This document shows positions 1-9,177 of a stretch of 64,000 nt of DNA, piece by piece. Made by a program: the position numbers and the translations under genes. The notes under the pieces are model-generated. The model saw only the letters and a program-made list of their open reading frames with translations, did not search any database and was not told the DNA's origin. The stretch's first letter is position 1; every line of letters starts with the position of its first letter. Location of the stretch: NCBI RefSeq assembly GCF_900230185.1, contig NZ_OCSR01000002.1, forward strand, positions 4,278,001-4,342,000. The letters run 5' to 3'. The stretch is from Burkholderia sp. OK233. Its GTDB lineage: Bacteria > Pseudomonadota > Gammaproteobacteria > Burkholderiales > Burkholderiaceae.

Positions 1-970
1 TTGATCCGTCGCCAAACATATCGTAGTCCCAGGAGAAAACAAAATCCGCAAAGCGCCATGACGAGATATCCCGATAGGGAACGGGCTGCAGGCCGTGTTT
101 GGCAGCCATCGCGTTCCACAATGATTCTTTGTCAGCCATGATCGTATCGAGCGACATAGGCAACGGCGGCGCCACGTCGAGCTCGAAATAGCGGGCGATC
201 TTCGGCCACATGTCGTTCCAGCGGAACAGGTCGCCATTGTTGATGTTGAACGCCTGATTCGCGGCGCGTGGCTCCGTCGCGGCCCAGACCGTTGCGCGCG
301 CAAGCAATCCGGCATCGGTCATTTCCAGCAGTTTGTCGTAGGCACCTGGTTTGCCGGGAAAACGCAAAGGCAAGCCGAGCTCTTTCGACATCGACGCATA
401 CGCTGCGATCGCCACCGCCAGGTTCATCGGGTTACCCAACGCAAAACCGCCCACCACTGAAGGCCGGATCGCCGACCAATTCCACTGCTTACCCTGCTGG
501 CGCGACTCGAGGAAAGTCTGCTGGTCGAACATAAACTCGGGCGGCATGAAATGCGCGTCGTCCTCGCGCGCCGGCGTCTTGAACGGGCCGAGATGGCCGC
601 CGTATACCTTGTAGCCCTGCATCAGGCTCACATGCTGCAAGCCCACCGCAGCCGGTTCGAGGGCGTCGAGCACGTTGACTAGCATCGCCAGATTGGGCGG
701 CACCAACTCGGCCCAGGCCGGACGGTCCTGATACGCGGCATAGAACACGTGCGTGACGTGATCCAAAGCGCGCAGTTTCGACTGGGTGCCGGCCGGATCG
801 AGCAGATCGACGGCGATGTATTGCACCCGTTCCTGAGCCTCGCCGCCGCGGCGCGAGAGGCCGATAACCTCCCAATCGTCGAGCCTGGCCAGATGATCGA
901 CCAGATTGCGACCAATCACACCCTGTGCGCCCACCACTAAAGCCACCTTCTTCGCTGCGTTCATTGCCAT
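1..970 (-). CDS. SDR family oxidoreductase, PRISE-like (3' end beyond window)
   Basis: An open frame reads leftward from an ATG at 970 and is still open at base 1, so the C-terminus is missing. The N-terminus carries the dinucleotide-binding Rossmann motif GAQGVIG, typical of extended short-chain dehydrogenases. The middle has a block around QHVSLMQGYKVYG followed by GPFKTPARE, which resembles the progesterone-5-beta-reductase/iridoid-synthase-like (PRISE) branch that reduces enones with NAD(P)H. The substrate cannot be read from sequence. A second in-frame ATG lies two codons downstream. The gene is divergent from a LysR regulator at 1089, which probably controls it. The family call is fairly firm; the PRISE subtype is an inference. 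Confidence 0.85.
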   Translation of the reverse strand, partial: MAMNAAKKVALVVGAQGVIGRNLVDHLARLDDWEVIGLSRRGGEAQERVQYIAVDLLDPAGTQSKLRALDHVTHVFYAAYQDRPAWAELVPPNLAMLVNVLDALEPAAVGLQHVSLMQGYKVYGGHLGPFKTPAREDDAHFMPPEFMFDQQTFLESRQQGKQWNWSAIRPSVVGGFALGNPMNLAVAIAAYASMSKELGLPLRFPGKPGAYDKLLEMTDAGLLARATVWAATEPRAANQAFNINNGDLFRWNDMWPKIARYFELDVAPPLPMSLDTIMADKESLWNAMAAKHGLQPVPYRDISSWRFADFVFSWDYDMFGDGS

Positions 971-1008
971 GGTCCCGATCACTCTTTTCGTTGCGACGGC
1001 CCACGCCG

Positions 1009-1021
1009 TTCGGTAACTGAA
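1009..1021. promoter_or_regulatory. candidate LysR operator in the SDR/lysR intergenic region
   Basis: A 13-bp imperfect palindrome (TTCGGT-A-ACTGAA, one mismatch between arms) lies in the 118-bp region between the two divergent starts, where LysR regulators usually bind. Its assignment to this regulator is inferred from position only. Confidence 0.35.
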
Positions 1022-1088
1022 AGATATCGGCACGACAGTGCTTTAGGTAGACTGCCGGATGGCATATCACCTGTGAATTGAACTCACG

Positions 1089-1997
1089 ATGGCACGTTTG
1101 GATGTGAACCGTTCCGGCGAGCTCGAAGTGTTCGTGCGCGCAGTCGAGCTAGGCGGTTTTTCGGCAGCGGCTCGCGCGCTGGGGATGACGCCGTCGGCAG
1201 TCAGCAAACTGGTGTCGCGTCTCGAATCCCGGTTGGGCGCGCGGCTGGTGAACCGCTCGACACGCAATCTGCAACTCACGCCGGAAGGCTGCGTATTCTA
1301 CGAACGTGGCGTGCGCGTGCTCGCCGAACTCGACGAAACCGAACGCGGTGCGGCCACCGGCGCGGCGCCCCGCGGCCGGCTGCGCGTGCATGCGAACGTA
1401 CCGCTCGGACGGCACTATCTGCTGCCGCTCGTGCCTGAATTTCTTGCTGCGCATCCCGACATTACGCTCGATATCGTGCTGACCGATCAGGTGGTCGACC
1501 TACTCGAACAGCGCACTGATATCGCGCTGCGCAGCGGTCCGCTGAAGGATTCGCAACTGGTGGCGCGCAAGCTGGGCGACGCGAAAATGGTGATAGTCGG
1601 TGCGCCTGCCTATCTGGCACGCCACGGTACGCCACAAACGCCCGCTGATCTGGCGGCGCACAACCGGCTCGGATTCGGCTTCGCAAGAGCGACCAGTGGC
1701 TGGCCACTGCTCGACGCGGAGCAACGCAGGATCGAAGTGCCAGTGGAAGGAAACGCGCAGGTCAGCGATGGTGAGACGCTTCGCCAGCTCGTGCTGACTG
1801 GCGTAGGGCTGGCGCGGCTTGCCGCCTTTCAGGTGCGTGAAGATGTCGCTGCCGGCCGCCTCACCGTGCTGCTCGAAGCATTCGATCCCGGCGAAACCGA
1901 GCCGATCAACGCGCTTTATCTTGGCCAAGGCGGCCATCTGCCCGCGCGTGTGCGCCTGCTGCTCGACTTTCTGATGGAGCGGATGCGCGTCGAGTGA
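1089..1997 (+). CDS. LysR family transcriptional regulator
   Basis: A 302-residue protein of normal LysR length. The N-terminal winged helix-turn-helix includes GGFSAAARALGMTPSAVSKLV followed by the linker helix with LESRLGARLVNRSTR, and the rest matches the periplasmic-binding-like effector domain beginning near residue 90 (RGRLRVHANVPLGR). It is probably a regulator of the divergent SDR gene, as is usual for this family. The start at 1089 sits at the expected distance before the HTH. The effector is unknown, and the following gene on the right is convergent, so it is probably transcribed alone. Confidence 0.93.
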   Translation: MARLDVNRSGELEVFVRAVELGGFSAAARALGMTPSAVSKLVSRLESRLGARLVNRSTRNLQLTPEGCVFYERGVRVLAELDETERGAATGAAPRGRLRVHANVPLGRHYLLPLVPEFLAAHPDITLDIVLTDQVVDLLEQRTDIALRSGPLKDSQLVARKLGDAKMVIVGAPAYLARHGTPQTPADLAAHNRLGFGFARATSGWPLLDAEQRRIEVPVEGNAQVSDGETLRQLVLTGVGLARLAAFQVREDVAAGRLTVLLEAFDPGETEPINALYLGQGGHLPARVRLLLDFLMERMRVE

Positions 1998-2115
1998 CGC
2001 GCACTGCTAGCAGCCAAGCCGCAGATTCACAAACGCTGCGGCAGCGGATGTGAACCGCGCGGACCACGCGTCGGGTTGCCGCGAGCCACAAGGACGCGCG
2101 GCGCATTACGTGAAC

Positions 2116-3060
2116 TTACGGCTGACGTGCCTGCGGCGCAGCCCCCGGACACGCTGGGTCTTTACCCCAATGCCCGTCGCACACGCGCCAGCGGCACAAC
2201 TGGTCTTCGAAGAAGCCTCGTTGCCCGCACTCTTTCACGCGTTCGGCCAGCTTGGCGTTCCCAGGCGTAGCCGATGCGCTGACTTTGGTGGCCGTGTTGC
2301 CGTCCGCCGCTTTCGCGTCGGCCGGTTTGGTGCGTGCCACGAGCGCAGCTAATAGATCGGCATCCGAATCATCTTTCGAAGCAATACCGGCAGGACGCGA
2401 TTTCTTCGTTTGAGCGACCGCGGTCGGCGCGCTCGCGTGATGATTGCTTGCGGTCGCGCTCTCCTTCTTGCTGTGCGCCGCCGTGTCGTGTTTCGCATTG
2501 CTGGCGACAACCGTCGAGCTCTTACCGTGCTTTGCCGCCGGCACCGTGACCGCCGACGCGGTCGTTGCGGACGCAACCGGTGTAGACGCGCTGCTTGGCT
2601 CAGCGCCATCGGCAAGCGCGCGCGATAAGCGGCTCCCGTCACCGCTTGCAGGCTCACCCGCGGATGCCGCGGGCGCTTTGCTGTCGCTGTCGTCAGCAAC
2701 GATCGTGGCCGCTTGCGACGACGCGGCAACCGGCGCCTCCGCTTTCGCAGTGACCTGCGGCGCACCGCTCGCGGCGGACACCGGTACGGCAGCTTTGCCG
2801 GCGTTGGCGGGCGTGGCTGACGCCAACGACTCCGTCTGCACACGCTGCTGCATATGCCACGCGCCCCAACCACCAGCCGCGATCACCAGCAAGGCGACCA
2901 GCAGGAGCGGCGTTTTCGACCGGCGTGGTTTATCGGTAGGCGGCTCGACGCGGCCTTCCAGATTCGCGAGGATTCGCGAACCATTGCCATCGGCGCCCTT
3001 AGCCTTATCGGATAACAGGCTAGGTGGGGCTTTGGAATTCGAACTTTCCGGCGCACTCAT
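2116..3060 (-). CDS. T6SS-linked membrane-anchored Ala/Ser-rich protein (TagY-like position)
   Basis: A 314-residue protein with a cytoplasmic N-terminus of about 50 residues, one transmembrane helix near residues 50-69 (PLLLVALLVIAAGGWGAW), a long low-complexity Ala/Ser/Thr/Lys stretch, and a compact C-terminus with four Cys (ECGQRGFFEDQLCRWRVCDGH then DPACP). That tail looks folded and possibly disulfide-bonded in the periplasm. I know of no enzymatic function. It is divergent from the tagX-like gene at the left edge of the T6SS locus, and a gene in this position is a recurrent accessory of Burkholderia T6SS-1 loci. The name TagY would rest on position only, so no symbol is given. Confidence 0.75.
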   Translation of the reverse strand: MSAPESSNSKAPPSLLSDKAKGADGNGSRILANLEGRVEPPTDKPRRSKTPLLLVALLVIAAGGWGAWHMQQRVQTESLASATPANAGKAAVPVSAASGAPQVTAKAEAPVAASSQAATIVADDSDSKAPAASAGEPASGDGSRLSRALADGAEPSSASTPVASATTASAVTVPAAKHGKSSTVVASNAKHDTAAHSKKESATASNHHASAPTAVAQTKKSRPAGIASKDDSDADLLAALVARTKPADAKAADGNTATKVSASATPGNAKLAERVKECGQRGFFEDQLCRWRVCDGHWGKDPACPGAAPQARQP

Positions 3061-3071
3061 TCACTGTCTCA

Positions 3072-3101
3072 TTGAATCTTGGATTATTTCGCCGTGATAA
3101 T
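3072..3101 (+). promoter_or_regulatory. sigma70-type promoter for tagX-tssM
   Basis: TTGAAT at 3072-3077 and GATAAT at 3096-3101 are separated by 18 bp in the short region between divergent genes, pointing toward the tagX-like gene. Each box differs little from consensus. Inferred from sequence only. Confidence 0.45.
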
Positions 3102-3185
3102 ACCGTTCCGGCTCCTCTCCGAGCAGGCCTGATTCTAAGAGCAAGCATTACAAAATACAATTGTTTCCAATTTCCGGGGTCGACT

Positions 3186-4031
3186 TTGATTGCCGTAGTA
3201 CTTCTTGCCTATTTCGCCTTCGCCGTTGTGATCGCTGCAATGCTGCTATTGCCGGCGGTACGCGCCTCTTTATTAGGCGCCGCACTCGCCATTCATGGCC
3301 GCGTTATGCGCGGAGCATCTCAAGGTGCTTCACGTGCTCGCGGTCAATTAGTACGCTCGGCAAAAATTTCGCAATCGACCGCAGTCGACATGCAAAAGTT
3401 ACTGGCAAAGCGGCGCTTGCTGATTTTTACCACCACAGGTATTCTTGCGACGCCGCCATTGGTGGCATTGGCTTTACGCGGCCGGCAATTATTCCAATTC
3501 GATGACACTGCACGGGTACCGGACGAGAAAATTGCCGCATTATTGAATGGCGAACAGCTCGTGCCCCCGCCGCCGCTGCCGCCCGAGGTATTTGCAACGC
3601 AGGAAGTGGAGCAGATTCGGCCTGCGCTGAAAGACGCGAGCCGCGACTGGAATTTGCTCGACGCCGATTTCAGAACGCGTTTATTGCTCGTTTACAAAAT
3701 CATGCACGAGCAGTACGGGTATGAAATGGCATTGCTGGAAGGTTATCGCAGTCCGGAGCGGCAAAACCGCCTGGCGCAAATGGGGGGCAACGTCACCAAT
3801 GCCGCAGCGTTTCAAAGCTATCACCAATACGGTCTTGCCGCGGACAATGCGTTTTTGCGCGACGGCAAGCTCGTCATTTCAGAAAAAGATCCCTGGGCCA
3901 TGCGAGGCTATCAGTTATACGGACAGACGGCCGAACAGGTCGGCCTGACGTGGGGTGGCCGTTGGAAATTGATGGATCTCGGGCACGTTGAATATCACAA
4001 ACCCGGCTTCGTCCTGGGGCGTGGTCATTAA
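3186..4031 (+). CDS. tagX: TagX-like M15/VanY metallopeptidase of the T6SS
   Basis: About 281 residues. Two hydrophobic segments at the N-terminus (LIAVVLLAYFAFAVVIAAML and LIFTTTGILATPPLVALAL) anchor a C-terminal peptidase domain. The zinc site of the M15/VanY fold is complete: SYHQYGLAAD supplies H213 and D220, and DLGHVEYH supplies H267; YRSPERQ is the usual conserved loop. In Acinetobacter the T6SS protein TagX has this domain and trims peptidoglycan so the machine can cross the wall; the same role is inferred here. The frame is open upstream to 3024, but that would overlap the divergent gene, so I chose a TTG at 3186 with a GGGG box five bases before it. tssM follows after 268 bp. Confidence 0.8.
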   Translation: MIAVVLLAYFAFAVVIAAMLLLPAVRASLLGAALAIHGRVMRGASQGASRARGQLVRSAKISQSTAVDMQKLLAKRRLLIFTTTGILATPPLVALALRGRQLFQFDDTARVPDEKIAALLNGEQLVPPPPLPPEVFATQEVEQIRPALKDASRDWNLLDADFRTRLLLVYKIMHEQYGYEMALLEGYRSPERQNRLAQMGGNVTNAAAFQSYHQYGLAADNAFLRDGKLVISEKDPWAMRGYQLYGQTAEQVGLTWGGRWKLMDLGHVEYHKPGFVLGRGH

Positions 4032-4055
4032 GGCGAAGTGGGCAATAAAGAGGTT

Positions 4056-4131
4056 GGCAATGGGGCATTCAAGCAAATTTTCTGGCAAAAGTCGGCAATG
4101 CCGCATGCATAACGGCATTCGCCCCATCGCC
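4056..4131. other. inverted repeats between tagX and tssM
   Basis: The 268-bp gap has no gene. It holds an 11-base inverted repeat with one mismatch (GGCAATGGGGC at 4056, GCCCCATCGCC at 4121) that encloses a perfect shorter one (AATGCCG at 4097, CGGCATT at 4113). No T-run follows, so this may be an RNA fold or processing site rather than a terminator. Confidence 0.35.
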
Positions 4132-4299
4132 ATCGGCGAAACATCGCATGGCCGATTTAACAATCCGGCCGCATTCACCTTCGCCTGAATATGCTTTCGA
4201 TTTGTTTCAAACGCGGCGCAGGCAGACTTTGCCCGCGCTCGCGCCATGCTGTTTGTCACACACGCGCCACAACACACATCACCAAGACCTGAACGGCTT

Positions 4300-7200
4300 A
4301 TGCGACGCATTCTTAACGTGTTGACCCATACACGCACGCTCTCGATCATCGGCTTGCTCGCGCTCGCTGCTGTTTTGTTCATCGGTGCCGATACCTTGCA
4401 GATCGACCTGATGTGGCCTGCCATCGTGCTCGGCGCGGTGATCGCGCTATGGCTGCTGGTCTGGGTGGTGCGCCGCCTGCGCGCGCGGCGCGCGAACAAC
4501 AAACTCGGCGAAATGCTCGAGCAGCAAGCCGAAAAACAGACCGAAACCGGCCCCGCCCCAACGCCCGCGCGCCAGGCCGAACTCGACGTGCTGCGCACGC
4601 GCCTCGTCGACGCGGTGAAAACGATCAAGACCTCGAAGATCGGTCAGATGTCCGGCGGCTCGGCGCTGTATGAATTGCCCTGGTACATCGTGATCGGCAA
4701 CCCGGCCGCGGGCAAGAGCAGCGCCGTGCTGAATTCCGGTCTGCAATTTCCCTTCGCCGACAAAAACAGTGCAGTGATTCACGGCATCGGCGGCACGCGC
4801 AATTGCGACTGGTTCTTCACGACCGAAGGCATTCTGCTCGACACCGCCGGCCGCTATTCCGTGCACGAAGAAGACCGCACCGAATGGATCGGCTTCCTCG
4901 GCCTGCTCAAGCGCTTCCGGCCAAAGGCGCCGATCAACGGCATCATCGTCACGGCGAGCATCGCCGAGTTGACCAGCAGCAAGCCCGAGTTCGCGATCAA
5001 TCTCGCGAAGAATCTGCGCCAACGGGTGCAGGAACTGACCGAGAAGCTCGAAGTGTTCGCGCCGGTGTATGTGATGTTCACCAAGGCCGACCTGATCACG
5101 GGCTTCACCGAATTTTTCAGCGGCAGCGACCGCCACGAATACGACCGCGTGTGGGGCGCCACCCTGCCCTACGAACCGGACGAAAAGCGCGACGTGGTGG
5201 GCCTCTTTGACGAGCATTTTGAAGATCTCTACGACGGCCTGAAAGAAATCAGCGTCGCGCAGATGTCGATCAACCGCGGCAACAAGCTCTCGCCGGGCCA
5301 GTTGAGCTTCCCGCTCGAATTCTCGACGATCAAGCCCGCATTGCGCGCGTTCCTCGCCACGCTGTTCGAAACCAATCCGTTCCAGCACAAGCCGATTTTC
5401 CGCGGCTTCTATTTCACCAGCGCGCTGCAGGAAGGCGAGACCAACAGCGCCGCCGCCACGCGCATCGCCAACCGTTTCGGCCTCTCCGCGGACAGCCTGC
5501 CCAAGCCGCACAGCGCGTTCTCGAAGAACGGCTTCTTCCTGCGCGATCTGTTCTCCAAGGTGATCTTCGCCGACCGGCAGACCGTCAAGCAGTTCGCCAG
5601 TCCCGCCAAGACGCGCATGCGTTATGCGACCTTCTTCGGCTTTGTCGCGGTGCTCGCGCTGGCGCTCGGCGGCTGGACATGGTCGACGATCGGCAATCAG
5701 CAGCTCGCCGACAACGTCAAGGCCGACCTCGACAACGTGGTGCGCCTGCAGCAGAACCGCAACGACCTGCAATCGCGTTTGCAGGCCATGGACATTCTGG
5801 AAGACCGCATCGACCAGCTCGAACAATTCCGCCGCGACAAGCCGCTGGCGGTGTCGCTCGGGCTGTATCAGGGCGACCGCCTCGAGCAGCACTTGCTCAC
5901 CGAGTATTACAACGGCGTGCGCCAGATCCTGCTCGACCCGGTCTCGCAGAATCTCGCGTCGTTCCTGAAGGACGTCAATGCGCACCCCGATCAGCTCGCG
6001 CCGCTGAACCGCACGCCGGACGCCGCGGCGATTCCGGTGTCCGCGCACACGGCGATGGCGGCGAACAGCCAGGGCGGCCTGTATAGCGACGCGTCACCGA
6101 CCAACGTCGAAGACGCGTACAACGCGCTCAAGACCTACCTGATGCTGAGCGACAAGCGTCACGTGGAAACCGCTCACCTGACCGATCAGGTCGCCCGCTT
6201 CTGGCGCGGCTGGCTCGAGACGAATCGCGGCAACATGCCCCGCGACGAGATGATTCGCAGCGCCGAGCGCATGATCACCTTCTATTTGTCGCGCGTGTCC
6301 GACAACGACTGGCCGATGATCGACCAGAACCTCGGTCTCGTTGACCAGACGCGTGAAAACCTGCGCCGCGTAGTGCGCGGCATGCCGGCCCGTCAGCGCG
6401 TCTACGAAGAAATCAAGGCGCGTGCGTCGACCCGTTTCGCTCCGATGACCATCGCGCGCATCGTCGGCGAAAACAATACGGCGCTGGTGGCCGGCAGCTA
6501 CGCGATCCCCGGCACCTTCACGCGTGAAGCGTGGTTCCAGTACGTGCAGCCGGCGATCCGTGACGCCGCCACCAAGGAATTGCAGGCCAAGGACTGGGTG
6601 CTCAACACCTCCGCGCATGATGATCTGACGCTCGAGGGCAGCCCCGAGCAGATCCAGAAAGCACTCGTGGCGATGTACAAGACGGAGTACGCGATGCACT
6701 GGCAGAAGTTCATGCAAGGCATTGCCGTGCAGAGTTTCGGCAGCTTCGGTCAGGCGGTGGATGCGATGAACCGTCTCGGCGATCCGCAGGATTCGCCGAT
6801 CCGCAAGGTCCTCGAAACCGCGTATGACCAGACTTCGTGGGACAACCCGTCGCTCTTCAACGCGAACCTGAAGCGCGCGCAAACCGGCATGACCAGCTGG
6901 TTCAAGAACTGGTTCTCGCGTGCGCCGACCGGCCAGTTGAACGCCAACATCGACATCAACGGCAATCCGGTGGAAGTGCCGATGGGCCCGATCGGCCAGG
7001 AGTTCTCGGCACTGGGCCGCATCGTTGTCTCAGGCGACAACGGCTCGATGTTGAAGGGCTACATGGATACGCTCTCGAAGGTCCGTACACGCTTCAACGT
7101 GATCAAGAACCAGGGCGATCCAGGACCGGGCGCGCGTCAGTTGATGCAGCAGACACTCGACGGCAGCGGCTCCGAACTGGCTGATTCGCTGAAGTACGTC

Positions 7201-8184
7201 GACGAACAGATGCTGACGGGCCTCACCGATTCGCAACGCAAGGCACTGCGCCCGCTGCTGGTGCGTCCGCTGATGGCCGCGTATGCAGTGGTGATCCAGC
7301 CGGCCAGCGTCGAAGTCAACAAGGTGTGGAATGCGCAGGTCTACCAGACCTTCCAGGGGTCGCTGGCGAACAAGTATCCGTTTGCAGGCGATGCGAAGGT
7401 CGAAGCCGGCGCAGGCGAAATCGCCCAGGTGTTCGGGCCGGACGGCGCGATCGCCAAGTTCGTCGGCACGACGCTCGGGCCGCTCGCGGTGCGCCGCGGT
7501 GACACGCTGACCTCACGCACATGGGGCGATATGGGTCTCGCGCTGACGCCTGACTTCACCAGCGGTTTCGCGCGCTGGGTGGCGCCGCTTGCCGGCGGCG
7601 CGGCGACCTCGGGTGGCCAAAGCTCAGCCGAACCGCAGACCGTGTTCCAGATCCTGCCGCAGCCGAGCAGCGGCACCACGGAATACACGCTCGCGATCGA
7701 CGGCCAGCAGATGCGTTACCGCAATACGCCGCCGCAGTGGACCAACTTCGTGTGGCCGAATCCGTCGGGCTCACCGGGCGCCACGCTGAACGCCACGACC
7801 TTCGACGGCCGCACGCTGCAACTGGTCAACGAGCCGGGCCGCTACGGTCTGGAGAAACTGATCAACTCGGCGCAACGCAAACGCCGTCCGGACGGCACCT
7901 TCGATCTGTCGTGGACGCAAGGCAATGTCACGGTGGCGGTCAGCATGCGCATCATCAGCACATCGCAGGCCTCCGGCGGCGCCAGCAGCGACGCACCGCA
8001 ACAGCAAAGCCTGCGCGGCTTGCGGCTGCCGTCGTCGGTGGCGGACGTAAGCGCGGCGGCAAATTCAGTCAATGCAACGGCCGCGGGTGCACCGGGCGCC
8101 GTGCCTGCTGTCGCACCGGCCTCACCAGCGGCACGGCCGGCCACGGCCGCCGCCGCGGTTTCGAACACAGGGGGTGCGCAATGA
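4300..8184 (+). CDS. tssM: T6SS membrane complex subunit TssM (IcmF)
   Basis: A 1294-residue inner-membrane protein that with TssL and TssJ forms the trans-envelope channel of the T6SS. Two N-terminal transmembrane helices (residues about 12-30 and 38-56) precede a cytoplasmic NTPase-like domain with an intact Walker A, GNPAAGKS at 133-140. A third helix near 440-463 (FFGFVAVLALALGGW) leads into the large periplasmic part, which ends in an Ala/Pro-rich tail. The frame is open to 4246, but the ATG at 4300 (MRRILNVLTHTRTL) puts the first helix at the normal place for this family. Its stop overlaps the tagF start in ATGA, so the two are translationally coupled. Confidence 0.97.
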   Translation: MRRILNVLTHTRTLSIIGLLALAAVLFIGADTLQIDLMWPAIVLGAVIALWLLVWVVRRLRARRANNKLGEMLEQQAEKQTETGPAPTPARQAELDVLRTRLVDAVKTIKTSKIGQMSGGSALYELPWYIVIGNPAAGKSSAVLNSGLQFPFADKNSAVIHGIGGTRNCDWFFTTEGILLDTAGRYSVHEEDRTEWIGFLGLLKRFRPKAPINGIIVTASIAELTSSKPEFAINLAKNLRQRVQELTEKLEVFAPVYVMFTKADLITGFTEFFSGSDRHEYDRVWGATLPYEPDEKRDVVGLFDEHFEDLYDGLKEISVAQMSINRGNKLSPGQLSFPLEFSTIKPALRAFLATLFETNPFQHKPIFRGFYFTSALQEGETNSAAATRIANRFGLSADSLPKPHSAFSKNGFFLRDLFSKVIFADRQTVKQFASPAKTRMRYATFFGFVAVLALALGGWTWSTIGNQQLADNVKADLDNVVRLQQNRNDLQSRLQAMDILEDRIDQLEQFRRDKPLAVSLGLYQGDRLEQHLLTEYYNGVRQILLDPVSQNLASFLKDVNAHPDQLAPLNRTPDAAAIPVSAHTAMAANSQGGLYSDASPTNVEDAYNALKTYLMLSDKRHVETAHLTDQVARFWRGWLETNRGNMPRDEMIRSAERMITFYLSRVSDNDWPMIDQNLGLVDQTRENLRRVVRGMPARQRVYEEIKARASTRFAPMTIARIVGENNTALVAGSYAIPGTFTREAWFQYVQPAIRDAATKELQAKDWVLNTSAHDDLTLEGSPEQIQKALVAMYKTEYAMHWQKFMQGIAVQSFGSFGQAVDAMNRLGDPQDSPIRKVLETAYDQTSWDNPSLFNANLKRAQTGMTSWFKNWFSRAPTGQLNANIDINGNPVEVPMGPIGQEFSALGRIVVSGDNGSMLKGYMDTLSKVRTRFNVIKNQGDPGPGARQLMQQTLDGSGSELADSLKYVDEQMLTGLTDSQRKALRPLLVRPLMAAYAVVIQPASVEVNKVWNAQVYQTFQGSLANKYPFAGDAKVEAGAGEIAQVFGPDGAIAKFVGTTLGPLAVRRGDTLTSRTWGDMGLALTPDFTSGFARWVAPLAGGAATSGGQSSAEPQTVFQILPQPSSGTTEYTLAIDGQQMRYRNTPPQWTNFVWPNPSGSPGATLNATTFDGRTLQLVNEPGRYGLEKLINSAQRKRRPDGTFDLSWTQGNVTVAVSMRIISTSQASGGASSDAPQQQSLRGLRLPSSVADVSAAANSVNATAAGAPGAVPAVAPASPAARPATAAAAVSNTGGAQ

Positions 8185-9173
8185 CGCAAACCGTGCAGGC
8201 GCAAATCGCCTACTTCGGCAAGATTCCGTCGCGCGGCGACTTCGTCAAAAGCGCGCATAACCCGCAATTGCTGGCCACGCTCGACCGCTGGATCGCCGAG
8301 GCCATGGAGTTGCTCACTGACGATCCGCGCTGGAAGATCGTCTACGAAAACGCCAAACCGATGCACTTCGCGTTCCTCGGTTCGCGCAGCAAGCTGGCGA
8401 TTGCCGGGCATATGGTGGCGAGCCAGGATCAATCGTCGCGCCGCTTTCCGTTTCTTGCCGCCACCGCGCTGGAAGTAGAAAAGCCGCTGACGTTCCTCGC
8501 GCACAGTCCGCTGGCCTTTGCGCGCCTGTGGTCGCGCATCGCCTCGCAGATGAAGCCCTTGCTCGGCGTGAGCGAGCCGGCCGGCGCGCTGCACGCGCTC
8601 GGCGAAACGCAAGTGCCGATCGAAATCGGCGGCGGTCCGGGCAATCCGCACGACGGCACCTTCAACGACTTCGTCGAGCATCAGACCCTCTCCGGCCTCG
8701 AACAGATGCTGCTTGCGAGCGGCCATCCCGTGCGCTTGCGTGGCGCGATGCTGGCGCTCGGTTCGCTGCTGCGCCCGGTGATGCAAAGCGGTTCGTCGCA
8801 TCTCGAACGCGGACTGACACTGCCGCTGCCGAACGATCCGTTCTATCGCTCGCTCGTCGCCGCTTTCTGGCTCGAACTGATCGCACCGTTCGTCTCGCAG
8901 GCCGATTTCGAACTGGCGATTTTTATCGGCACGATTGCCGAGCGCGAACGGCTCATCATCGGCTTTAACGGCGCCTCGGCCAAAACGCTGCACAGCGTGG
9001 TCGATCCGCAGGCGTACGCGGCACACAACATCGATATCGACGATCCCGAGTGGATCGACGAACACGCACAAAACGACCATGGCATCAGCAAGCTCGTCAG
9101 CTACCTCGACCAACCGCAACTGTCGTTGCGTGTCAGCATCGACACGTTCCGCGAAGCATTCACGGGAGCGTGA
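8181..9173 (+). CDS. tagF: T6SS-associated protein TagF
   Basis: A 330-residue protein that opens with IAYFGKIPSRGDFVKS, the signature start of the TagF family, and continues with the family core (FLGSRSKLAIAGHMVASQDQSSRRFPF). In Pseudomonas aeruginosa TagF is a post-translational repressor of T6SS assembly; a regulatory role here is inferred from that. The start is the ATG of the ATGA overlap with tssM, although the frame is open well upstream. It is the stand-alone form, without the PppA phosphatase fusion found in some species, and an ompA-like gene follows 4 bp after its stop. Confidence 0.93.
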   Translation: MTQTVQAQIAYFGKIPSRGDFVKSAHNPQLLATLDRWIAEAMELLTDDPRWKIVYENAKPMHFAFLGSRSKLAIAGHMVASQDQSSRRFPFLAATALEVEKPLTFLAHSPLAFARLWSRIASQMKPLLGVSEPAGALHALGETQVPIEIGGGPGNPHDGTFNDFVEHQTLSGLEQMLLASGHPVRLRGAMLALGSLLRPVMQSGSSHLERGLTLPLPNDPFYRSLVAAFWLELIAPFVSQADFELAIFIGTIAERERLIIGFNGASAKTLHSVVDPQAYAAHNIDIDDPEWIDEHAQNDHGISKLVSYLDQPQLSLRVSIDTFREAFTGA

Positions 9174-9177
9174 CACG

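Noticed and set aside
4447..6048. Open frame of 533 codons on the minus strand
   Set aside because: It lies wholly inside tssM on the opposite strand and its translation is Arg/His/Glu-rich with no recognisable domain, as expected for antisense of a GC-rich gene.
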